Assembly: GCA_958298945.1 (NCBI GenBank)
Contig: OY282610.1
Location: 36,587,667-36,651,666 of the forward strand
Length of the DNA stretch: 64,000 nucleotides
From: Atherix ibis
Lineage: Eukaryota; Arthropoda; Insecta; Diptera; Athericidae
Direction: 5' to 3'
Both the position numbers and the translations under genes were made by a program. The notes under the pieces were generated by a model. That model was given only the letters and a program-made list of their open reading frames with translations. It searched no databases and was not told where the DNA came from. Of the stretch, positions 23,604 to 34,051 are shown piece after piece. Within the stretch, counting starts at the first letter, position 1. Each line of letters opens with the position of its first letter.

Positions 23604-25522
23604 TTATGGATAGAGACATTCTTCGAAGCTTGGTGGCGCTTGTGGTGTAATGATTAGTCTTGCTCCGCCAGGTGGTAGTACTCCGGGTGGTAGAAATCCT
23701 CCTGGTGCGGGTGATCCCCCAGCAGTGATGACTATTGGCGTTGATGATTCTCCAGCATTGATAAATGTTGATTGTGGTGGGGGTGGTGGTGGTGGTGGAG
23801 CAACAACTGGTGCTGGTGGTGGTGGTGCAAAAACTGGTGCTGGTGGTGGTGGTGCAAAAACTGGTGGTGGTGGTGGTGGTGCAAAAAGTGGTGCTGGTGG
23901 AGCAATAGCGGCACGTCCGGCGATGGGAGCAACTGCTCCTGGTGCTAACAGCACTGGTAATAAGGAAGGCGGGATCTTAACACCAGATAATGCGGCAGTT
24001 AAGATTTCAACTGGAAGAGGGATACCCAGTGCAGATAACAAAGCGGCTAGTGTAGATGGTGGAAGAACAACGCCAGATAATGAGGCTGTGAGGATACTTG
24101 GTGGAACAGGAACACCGGCTGCTGATAAAATAACAATCAAAATAGGTTGATTGATTGGAGTACCGGAGAGAATGGCTGTTATAAGAGCTGGCTGAATGGA
24201 AATACCAGCCGACGATAGTACAGTGACCAATAGAGATGGCGTAACTGGAGCTCCGGATAATACGAGCGATAGAATATTTGGTGGTACAGGAACACCTACT
24301 GATGCCAGTACAGCAAGTACAGCAGTTGGATCAATCGAAATAAGTCCACCTGGACCTATTGGAGGTGCAGGACCTGGTGCAGGTGCAGGACCTGGTGATG
24401 TTGTGGGCCAGCATGGTGGGTAGATCGGCTGTGGTCGGGGTATGATGACTGGTTGGATAAGTGGTGGTGGATTTGGCTTCACAACAACTGGTCGAACGAC
24501 TATTGATGCTGGTCGATGGAAGATAACTGGAGCTGGCTTGACTATCAATGGCGCATGGTTGACAAGCACTTTGGTTGGTGGTCTTTTGACAATAATCGGA
24601 GCTGGCTTATGAATAATAATCTCTCCCTTTCCTGATGGTTTCGATGGCAAAGTAGGCGGTGATGGTATTGGTGGTGGTATCCCTGGTGCTGTTGGGCATG
24701 GTGGAATAAATGGTGGAGGCGCCGGCGCTGGTGCTGGAATAATTTTCGGTGGTAAAATTGTTGGTGCTGCTCCTGGTGGAAATAGAGCTGCCAATTCGGG
24801 TGGTAAGGCCGGTGACAATGCTCCTGCCAGACCTGGTGATAATGTTGCTAATAGGCTTGGTGGTAATCCTGCCGCAAAGCTTGGTGGAAGAGGCGCTGGA
24901 GGAAATGGTGCTGCCGGAATTGGTGCTGGTAGTGGTGGAAGTGGACCTGGTAATACTCCTGGATAGTTTTGTAATAATGCTAGAAGGCCAGGAGGTAAAG
25001 ATGCAGCAGGAATGCCCGGGGCTGGTAAAGCTGGCGGATATAAGGCTGATGGAGGTAAAGCTGGCGGATATAAGGCTGATGGAGGTAAAGCTGGCGGAGC
25101 TAAAGCTGGTGGAGGTAAAGCTGCTGGAGGTAAGGCTGCTGGAGGTAAGGCTGCTGGAGGTAAGCCTGGCGGCAAGATAGCTCCTAGAATAAATATAAAC
25201 TCCTTATAGAAACTTCTCTTTAATGACATGTATTCACAACAACACATACCTTTAGATGCTATAGCTGGTATAGGTGCAGGTTGTACTTGTCCAAGGAATG
25301 AAAGTATCTGATCTATAGATAATCCATCTGGCGCACTACCTGTCAGTCCATTCAAATCATCATCACAATCTGGTTTTGCGAACGTAAACTAAAATATTTT
25401 CAAAAAATAGAAAAAAATGTTCAGTGAGTTTTTTCTTGATGATATCAAAAAAATATTTGGAAAATTACTTGAGAGAAAATCGCTAGGATTATGAATCCAA
25501 CCAAATAAGTTTTGGTAATCAT
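23604..25522 (-). CDS. Gene A2: secreted proline-rich protein with hydrophobic repeats
   Basis: The model joins 25522-25469, 25388-25250 and 25183-23604 (1773 nt, 590 aa), with the same phases (0, 1) as A1. The start [22 protein letters not shown] is a signal peptide followed by AKPDCDDD, parallel to A1. Then comes a [20 protein letters not shown] repeat block and the core shared with A1 ([56 protein letters not shown]). Unique to A2 is a block of hydrophobic repeats of about 17-18 residues (pattern [20 protein letters not shown]…). A PPPP-rich FAPPPPAPV repeat and the tail [10 protein letters not shown] follow. The second intron is 66 nt with no stop in frame, so its retention would add 22 residues. 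Function unknown; an extracellular structural protein is the likeliest reading. Confidence 0.85.
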
Positions 25523-25543
25523 TTTAGTTGAATTCAATTTTTA

Positions 25544-25579
25544 GACTGAAGCTTTCACTAAAAATGACTCCTTTAAATA
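25544..25579 (-). promoter_or_regulatory. Core promoter of gene A2
   Basis: On the minus strand TATTTAAAG (25579-25571) is followed 32 bp later by the initiator TTCAGTC with its A at 25547. The ATG is 25 bp further on. This is a textbook insect TATA-Inr spacing and matches A1. Confidence 0.7.
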
Positions 25580-25584
25580 CAAAT

Positions 25585-26695
25585 CTGATAATAGAAATAT
25601 TTTTATTAAATACGTGACAATTTATTAGATATTATTCAATTTTTCAAGAATGTTATTTTTTCTGTTAAATCATTTCACTTGTAATTTATTTTAATTCTCT
25701 CTTCTTGAACATAATCTGAGTAAGCGAATATCATAAATTTTTTTTTCTACCATTTATAAACAATTTACTCATAGTTGGTAGACAACAAAATTGTCATTTT
25801 ACCATAAAGCGCACGCTTTCTGAGAACTAGAGAAATTCTGTTTATAAACAATTTGATGAATTCCATTTTTTATAACATAAGAGTGAGCATATGGTCAATA
25901 GTAAGGTTAGAAATACATTTTTTATAAAAATATAACATATTCAAAACTGAACGCTTTTAGGTGTAATTTTTTACATTGGAAATATTTTTACTTTCGGATT
26001 AAAAAATATTCACTCGAACAATAACCCTAAGCATATAAGCCTTAAGAAATTATTTAATAATTTTGTGTATGACTAATTTTTTAAAATGTGTATGGGAGCA
26101 AACCTGTGACACATGGCCATGACCTTGTCCTGTTATAAATATATTGTCTTAAGGTTACAATAATCAAACTTCGCTGTTGTGTCTATAAAAATGCTACTCT
26201 CTCATTTTAAGATACCATGAATCTGCAATTATTTATTTATTGAAATTTTTGCAATAACACGAATGGTTCTGTTTTTCATTATTAGGCAAAATAGCTGTCG
26301 GTGCAGCTTTTAGAGAATCTAATAAAATTCCTTTTCAGTTTGAATGTGGATAAATAGTATCCTACATGATGAAAAGGATTTGATTCAACAAAATAGTATT
26401 AATAAACTCCTTTTATTCAAAAAATAGATAAAATTGATATAAATTCATCGCTACTTGATGGTATTTTCGTTCTGCTTTTTGTTCCTATCTTTTTATCTCG
26501 AGCGGTACAGTTGTCAGTCTAAAAATGGCAAAAAATAAAGAATTAAATTCCGAAGCAATGGCTACTATTTCTACTAAATGTAAAAACTGATATCTTTCTA
26601 AAAGTTACTATTTATAATAATTTTACTGTCATCATAAATTATAAAGAAAGGGCTGAAAGGACACAAGAGCATACCCGAAGATTCTTTAAGGAATA
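25585..26695. other. Intergenic upstream of A2
   Basis: No gene is supported. A short plus-strand peptide at 26525-26590 (MAKNKELNSEAMATISTKCK) resembles the extreme N-terminus of Tc1-type transposases, but it stops at once and is too short for a confident call. Confidence 0.4.
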
Positions 26696-26699
26696 GTTT

Positions 26700-28665
26700 T
26701 AGTACAAATTTTAATTAAAAATTCACATTAAAATTTTTTTGTAAAAATTTGTTAGAAAAATTTGTTTACAAAAATTTGTCAGTTTAAATTTATCAGTCAA
26801 AATTTATTAGTAAAAATTTGTTAGTAAAAATTTATCAGTAAGAATTTCATAGTAAAAATTCGTCATTAAAAATTTGTCATTAAAAATTTGTCCATAAAAA
26901 ATTATTAGTAAATATTTGTCAGAAAAAATTTTATAAAAATTTGTTAAAATTTATCAGTCAAAATTTATTAGTAAAAATTTGTTAGTAAAAATTTATCAGT
27001 AAGAATTTCATAGTAAAAATTCGTCATTAAAAATTTGTCACAAAAAATTTGTCCATAAAAAATTATCAGTAAATATATGTCATAAAAAATTTGTTAGTAA
27101 AAATTTTTTCAGTAAAAATTTGTCAGTAAAAAATTGTCACCAAAATTTGATTAGTAAAAATTTTTCAGTTCCAATTTTTCAGTAAAAATTTGTTAGTAAA
27201 AATTTGTCAGTAAAAATTTTCAACAAATATTTTCAGAAAAAATGTTCAGTAAAAATCTTCTTGATCATATCAAAAAATATTTAAAGAATTACTTGAGAGT
27301 AAATCGCTAGGATTATGAATTTACAAAAAATGTTTAACGAAAATTTGTACAAAAGCTATTGTCAGTTAAAATTTATCAGTCAAAATTTATTAGTAAAAAT
27401 TTATCGGTAAGAATTTCATAGTAAAAATTCGTCATTAAAAATTTGTCATTAAAAATTTGTCCATAAAAAATTATCAGTAAATATATGTTATAAGAAATTT
27501 GTTAGTAAAAATTTTTTCAGTAAAAATTTGTCAGTAAAAAATTGTCACCAAAAATTGATTAGTAAAAATTTTTCAGTTCCAATTTTTCAGTAAAAATTTG
27601 TTAGTAAAAATTTGCCAGTAAAAATTATCCGTAAAAATTTATTAGTAAAAATTTGTTAGTAAAAATTTATCAGTAAGAATTTCGTAGTAAAAATTCGTGA
27701 TTAAAAAAAATTTTATAATAAAAATTTGTCAGAAAAAATTTATCAGTCAAAATTTATTATTAAAAATTTGTTAGTAAAAATTTATCAGTAAGAATTTCAT
27801 AGTAAAAATTTGTCATTAAAAATTTGTCCATAAAAAATTATCAGTAAATATTTGTCAGAAAAAATTGTTTATAAAAATTTGTCAGTTAAAATTTATCAGT
27901 CAAAATTTATTAGTAAAAATATGTTAGTTAAAATTTATGAGTAAGAATTTCATAGTAAAAATTCGTCATTAAAAATTTGTCATTAAAAATTTGTGCATAA
28001 AAAATTATCAGTAAATGTATGTCATAAAAAATTTGTTAGTAAAAATTTTTTCAGTAAAAATTTGTCAGTAAAAAATTGTCACCAAAATTTGATTAGTAAA
28101 AACTTTTCTGTTCCAATTTTTCAGTAAAAATTTGTCAGTAAAAATTTGTCAATAAAAATTTGTCGGCAAAAAGTTATCAGAAAAAATTTGTCAGTAAAAA
28201 TTTGTTGGTAAAAATTTTCAGTAAAAATTGTTGGTAAATATTTATCAGTAAAAATTGTTGGTAAACGTTTGTCATTAAAAATGTTCGGTGGAAAATTTAT
28301 CAGTAAAAATTTGTCCATGAAAATTTGTCAGTGAAAATTTATGAGTAAAAAAAAAATCAGTAAAAATTTGTCATTAAAAATGTTGGGTAAAAAATTTATC
28401 AGTAAAAATTTGACAGTGAAAATTTGTCAGTGAAAATTTATCAGTAAAAAAAAATCAGTCAAAATTTGTCAGTCAAAATTTGTAGGAAAAATTTTCAGTA
28501 AAACTTTGTAAGTAAAAATTTGCCAGTAAAAATTTCCAGCAAAAATTTTCCATAAAAACTTGTCAGAAATAATTTGTCAGTAAAAAATTATCCAAAAAAA
28601 TTTGTCATTAAAAATTTTTCGTTAAAAATTTGTCTACAAAAATTATTTTAAATTTACTATTGGAA
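26700..28665. repeat. AT-rich tandem array 2 (17-18 bp unit, higher-order copies)
   Basis: The basic unit is about AAAAATTTGTCAGTAA with variants GTTAGT, ATCAGT and GTCCAT. A composite run (TTATTAGTAAAAATTTGTTAGTAA…ATCAGTAAGAATTTCATAGT…CGTCATTAAA) recurs beginning near 26795, 26955, 27385, 27640, 27740 and 27895. A longer composite ending CACCAAAATTTGATTAGT recurs near 27140, 27545 and 28080. Apparent small open frames are repeat artefacts. Confidence 0.9.
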
Positions 28666-28719
28666 CTAATAATTTGAGAAAAGAGTTGAGTGTTTATCTT
28701 ATATAAGCTAAGGCTTGCC

Positions 28720-29110
28720 ATTTTATATACTCGTAATATTACACATAGAATTGTTTTACTACCATTTATGCATTAAAATAGCCAAGTTTCACGATTTAGA
28801 GAACAAAGTTTTACTTTTAACGATGAGGCTCATTTGCCGAATAGTGGATATGTCAATAAGCAGAATTGCTGTATATATGAGGCTCTGATAGTCCACAAGT
28901 GACTGTGGAAATGCTACTGTACTCGTATCTGGTGTGCTTTCTTGCCTAACTTTAAAATTTTAATGTAAGCCATATGTAGTTTCAATAAAAAGGCACCAAA
29001 AGCCACACAACATTATAAATTTTTACATTGTTGTGCAGAAAGTTTCCAGGTCTTAGAGGACAATTGAAAAGTTGATTTGACACGCACGATCTTAGAGGAC
29101 AATTGAAAAA
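28720..29110 (+). mobile_element. DD41D transposase fragment, degenerate
   Basis: Around 28805-28960 the plus strand reads FTFNDEAHLPNSGYVNKQNCCIYEALI, then RIWCAF: the first-Asp block of the DD41D family. Near 29050-29110, on the other strand, short FNCPLRSC shards recall the WPPRSC motif. The copy is flanked by and partly contains TACTCGTA octamers (28728, 28920). Confidence 0.65.
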
Positions 29111-30435
29111 TTATATATCCCCTTATTTGTACATAGAAGATATAATCTAAAAAGTCGTTTATATAAATTTTTCTACAAGAAAATCCCATAATACAAATGA
29201 ATTAAAAACTCAAATTCTATTTAAAATATTTTATTTTATTTCTTTTTTATGGAAAAAAAATATTAAAAATTAATATTCTCACTAATTTCCTATAATAATA
29301 ATGTATTTAAGAGCTGTGAAGGTGTTTTTTTAAAAATATTTCCTAATTTTTTTATTCTAATGCTCCTTTTAATGTACGGAAAAGATTAATCCATTGTGAC
29401 GTGAAAGTTATATATTGTACATAAATTATGTGTTATGCTCGTTATAAAAAGTTTCACTGTCACATGTCCTTTCAATATAATCAACTTGCAAGCTAAATTT
29501 CTTTCTATATCCTTTCAATAAATACGAGTCGCTCCTTAAAAAAAAACCTGTGGGGTAGGGTAGCACCAATTAGGATTTACTCACCTTTCCTAGTTTTAAA
29601 GCTATTTAAAATCTACTTTTTACTTATTTATAGTTATAGATTCAAAAATTAATCATTGAAAATAAAATTATTTTAGAAAAAAAAACACCTTCAAGAGAAT
29701 AGAAAAAACTGAACAAAAACACAAAATATTGGTCGGTCAATTTTAAAAAATTTTCTTCGGAAACTTATCAAATATTGGAGGTCATTTTGACTTTTGCTTA
29801 ATGCTCTTAAAAAAATTGTGGTCATTATTTTACTTATTTTAATATTTTTTTTACTGGTCTTTCTATTTATTTAGAATATATCGTATTTTAGAAAAAATCA
29901 CATCGAAACAAATAACAAATAGCTTCCTTGGCCATGTGTAGATATAGCACAAAAAAGCTAAACAATTTTTTTATTGAATATTTTCAAGCTTTTGATAATT
30001 ATTTTAAGTCTATTTAGTAATGTTGGAAAAATTCTATTTCATAATCTTAGCCAGAAAAGTTATGAGACTAGCATCATTGAGAGCTATTTCCTTGTACGTT
30101 AGTCCTTCTAGCACAATTTCAACCTCGTCTGGCCTCATAGAAGTTATATTTTTATGGGGCGTTGTAAAAAATGGAGCAGAAAAATTTGAACCTATGCAGT
30201 TCCATCAAATTTTATCTTAAACTTGGTCTATTCCTAAGTTATGAATAGATGCAATGAGTCTATGGGGAACATCAAGATCACAAGGTGGAATAAAGCATTT
30301 TTGTTGTGCCGAATAATAATGGAAGACGAACCTCACTCGGAGAACTCTTAAACATTGATAATTGATAAAAATAATAAATCTTTCAAGGTTTGTTTTATGA
30401 AAATGACTAAGTTAGTTTAAAGAAGTTTTTGAAAG
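29111..30435. other. AT-rich intergenic, unresolved patch at 30.0-30.3 kb
   Basis: Most is featureless. The patch 30040-30240 has a weak match to sequence at 59.34-59.46 kb (ATGAGACT…AGCATCA… and CTCGTCTGG shared). Both precede mariner C-terminal relics, so it may be the same repeat, but no protein motif was read. Confidence 0.35.
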
Positions 30436-30439
30436 GCTC

Positions 30440-30700
30440 ACAAATAGAGCTTTTGCGTCAGAAACTAACATTGTAGATACTTGGAAGCTTTAACAAGATC
30501 AGAAAATAATTGAAAGGTGTTATCCAGCTCCGCCATCTTAGGCCGTGTGACTTTTTTGTTCCTTAAGATCAACGTTAAATGACATCATCTTACTACTATC
30601 GATAACATCCAAAGGAGTGTAACTGAGGAGCTGAGGGCGATTCAAGTTGAACCATTCGGATACTGTTACGAAGAGCGGAAATAACGCTTTTTTAATTCCA
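30440..30700 (+). mobile_element. Mariner relic, C-terminal part
   Basis: Frames joined by small shifts read RPCDFFVP (third-Asp region), then KGHHLTTIDNIQ-like sequence (from HHLTTIDNIQRSVTEELRAI) and EPFGYCYEE, as in mariner C-termini. The preceding bases fit a decayed PYSPDL. It ends where array 3 begins. Confidence 0.5.
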
Positions 30701-32620
30701 GTAAAATTAGTAAGAATTTGCCTGTAAGAATTTGTCAGTAAAAAATAGTCCATAAAAATTTGTCAATAGAAAATTGTCAATAACAATTTCTCAGTTAAAA
30801 TTTATTAGTCAAAATTTATGGGTAAAAATTTGTAAAAATTTATAAGAATTTATCAGTAAAAAATTGGTAACATAAATTTGTCATTAAAAATTGTCCATGA
30901 AAATTTTTCAGTAAACATTTGTTAACAAAAAATTGTGTACAAGAATTTGTCAGTAAAAATTGTCCTTAAAAATTTGTCAGTAAAAAATTGTTCTTAAAAA
31001 TTTGTCAGTAAAAAATTGTCCAAAAAAATTTATCAGTAAAACATTATTCATAAAAATTTGTCAGTTAAAATATGTAAGTCAAAATTTATTAGTAAAAATT
31101 GTCCATACAAATTTATTAGTAAAAAATTGTCCATAAAAATTTGCCAGATAAAATTTTTCAGCTTAAATTTGTCAGTCAAAATTAATTAGTAAAAATTTGT
31201 CCATAAAAATTTGTCAGTAAAAAATTGTTCATAAAAATTTGTCAGTAAAAAATTGTCCATAAAAATTTTTCAGTAAAATATTATTCATAAAAATTTTTCA
31301 GTTAAAATTTGTAAGTCAAAATTTATTAGTAAAAATTGTCCATACAAATTTATTAGTAAAAAATTGTCCATAAAAATTTTCTAGATAAAATTTGTCAGTT
31401 AAAATTTGTCACTCAAAATTAATTAGTAAAAATTTGTCAGTAAAAAATTGTTCATAAAAATTTGTCAGTAAAAAATTGTCCATAAAAATTTTTCAGTAAA
31501 ATATTATTCATAAAAATTTGTCAGTTAAAATTTGTCAATCAAAATTAATTAGTAAAAATTTGTCCATAAAAATTTGTCAGATAAAATTGTCCAGAAAAAT
31601 TTGTCAGGTAAAATTTGTCAAACAAATTTGTTAGTAAAAATTTTTCTAAGGGAATTTGTTAGTAAAAATTGCCCATAAAAATTTGTCATTGAAAAATTGT
31701 TCATAAAAATTTGTCAGTATAAAATTGTTGGTATGAATTTGTCAGTAAAAATTGTTTAGAAAAATTTGTCAGTTATTATTTGTCAGTAAAAATTTATTAG
31801 TAAAAATTTGTCTGAGGGAATTTATCAGTAAAAAATTATCCATAAAAAATTTTCAATTAAAATTTGCCAGTAAACATTTGTCAGTAAAAATTTGTCTGTA
31901 AGAATTTATCAGTCAAAATTATCCATAAAAATTTATCATTAAGAAATTGTTCATAAAAATTTATCAGTTAAAATTTGTCAGATAAAATTTGTCAGTAAAA
32001 ATTTTCTATAAGAATTTGTTTGTAAAAATTCTCCATAAAAATTTGTCAGCTAAAATTTTTCAGTAAAATGTTGTCCATAAAAATTTGTCAGTTAAAATTT
32101 GTCAGTAAAATATTATCCATAAAAATTTGTCAGCTAAAATTTTCAGTCAAAACTGATTAGTGAAAATTAGTCTGTAAGAATTTTTCATTTAAAATTTTTC
32201 AATTAAAATTTTTTATCAGTAAAAAATTGTCTAAAAGAATTTGTCAGTAAAAATTGTCCATAAAAATTTGTCAGTAAAAAATTGTCCATAAAAATTTGTC
32301 AGTAAAATATTATCCATAAAAATTTTCAGTCAAAATTGATTAGTGAAAATTAGTCTGTAAGAATTTGTCTGTTAAAATTTTTCAATTAAAATTTTTTATC
32401 AGAAAAAAATTGTCTAAAAGAATTTGCCAGTAAAAATTATCCATAAAAATTTGTCAGTAAAAAATTCCATACAAAAATTTATCAGTTAAAATTTGTCAGT
32501 TAAAAATCCATAAAACTTGGTTTTGAAAAAAATTTCAGCAAAAGCTTGGCCATTAAATTTTTATCTAATTCATCAGTAAAAATTTGTTAATAAAAATTTG
32601 TCAAGAAAATTAACTAAATA
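30700..32620. repeat. AT-rich tandem array 3 (related to array 2)
   Basis: The unit is again AAAAATTTGTCAGTAAA, here alternating with AAAATTGTCCATAAAA, giving a dimeric period of about 35 bp. Larger blocks recur, for example AATTTATTAGTAAAAATTGT near 31083 and 31320. This array and array 2 lie on either side of about 2 kb containing transposon relics, so they could be one array split by insertions. Confidence 0.88.
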
Positions 32621-34051
32621 TTATAAATACAAAACATTATTTTTTATAAAAAAGTTATTTCAACTAGCATTACAAAGTTGTTAAGGGTAATTTTTATAAT
32701 TATTATTATCATTTTAATAAAGAGTTTATTTATGCATTAAATTTTCTTAAATATTTATAGTTGAAGGGATTTATCTAAAATTGTTTATTACTAAATGGTA
32801 TTAATTATTGCATTTTTAGACATAAATTTCATAATTTTAAGTAAGAAAATAAATGGTGAAATAATTATAAATACATTTCCATTAAAAATATATTCTATAT
32901 TATTTTATAGTCGCAATATTGTTTTAAACAGACCTTCGAATTTGTTTAAAAATTACGGAATATTTCCAAAGGAAATAAATGTTCTATTCAGCTGTCTGAA
33001 TTTTTTTAAAAATAATAACAGTATACGAGTAATAGTAAATTAAAAATAATAATAATAACATTAAGCAGTAACAAAAAAAGCTACCTAAAAATAACTGAAA
33101 ACATACTATTTGCAAAGTTAGCACATTTTTATTGAAGTTGACCTAATACGAAATGCGCACCTAATCAAAATTCTCCCAAGCAAAAACATTGCATAACAAT
33201 CACATTTAAATATAAATAATGATTTTTTTTTAGTGGAAACTTCAATTGATCTGATGAACAAAAAGTAATTTTCATTTCATAACTTAGCAAATGCAATTTT
33301 ACCCAATTTTACTATGAAAATCTTCTAGTCAAAGTAATAAGAACACTTTTTTTTGGATCACCCCTCAAAATAAAATACTTTTTTTTGTTGATGCAATTAA
33401 AATAATATATTTTTTTTTATTAAATTTTCTGTTCACTTTAAAGCACTTCTTATATAATATCCATGGAGTGGGTTGCTTTTATATACTTTTTTTTTTTAAT
33501 TTTCTTTCTTTTTCGAGATCATTTTCGTATGCGGGATAACGAGTGTTATTTGGGTTCCAAATCTCACATCTTTTCAATCGGTTTCGTTTGTTCATAATTG
33601 TATGCTTCGAATGGGATGCTAAAAATTTATTCAAAAAGAAAAGAGAAATAATTTTTTTTTTAAATAGGAAAAAAAATTATAATTATTCAAAAGAAAAGGA
33701 TTTTGATTGAAAATAATTTTTGCAAAAACAAAAACACAAACAACAAAGCTTTAAGTTCATTTTACTCTTCGAATCACTGTATTTTTGGATGTATTGCATT
33801 TTCACAGAAAAGAAAAGTTTTCAAAATAAATATAAAAAAAAAACAAAATAAAAATTAAAAAAAAAAAATAGGAAAACTTAAACAAAATTAAATATTACAA
33901 TATTAAAAAAATATTAAAAACTAAAAAAATGGTAATAACTGAAAAATAATTAAATGAACAAATTATAAAAATTGATGAATTTTGGTAATGAATGAGCTTT
34001 TTTTCCCGATCAAAACTATCACTGTCCATTTTTGTTTGAAAGGATCAATTT
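32621..34051. other. AT-rich intergenic downstream of gene B2
   Basis: I see no gene. An 82-codon plus-strand open frame (32795-33043) consists of AT-rich codons (Ile, Asn, Phe, Lys) and has no motif. A TACGAGTA octamer lies at 33024. The B2 3' UTR occupies the right end. Confidence 0.45.

Noticed and set aside
23650..24150. Gly/Ala/Asp-rich plus-strand open frame of 166 codons
   Set aside because: It is the reverse strand of the A2 proline repeats, with no independent support.
24749..25209. Val/Leu-rich and Gly/Lys-rich plus-strand open frames
   Set aside because: Antisense shadows of the A2 PPALPP repeat block.
26525..26590. Possible Tc1-type transposase N-terminus (MAKNKELNSEAMATISTKCK)
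   Set aside because: Only about 20 residues, followed by a stop, with no terminal repeats or further domain.
28121..28318. 65-codon open frame with repeated DKFLLTNF peptides
   Set aside because: Produced by the array 2 minisatellite unit; not a gene.
26700..32620. CRISPR-like reading of the short regular repeats
   Set aside because: The units are continuous and degenerate with no unique spacers, and the window is eukaryotic.
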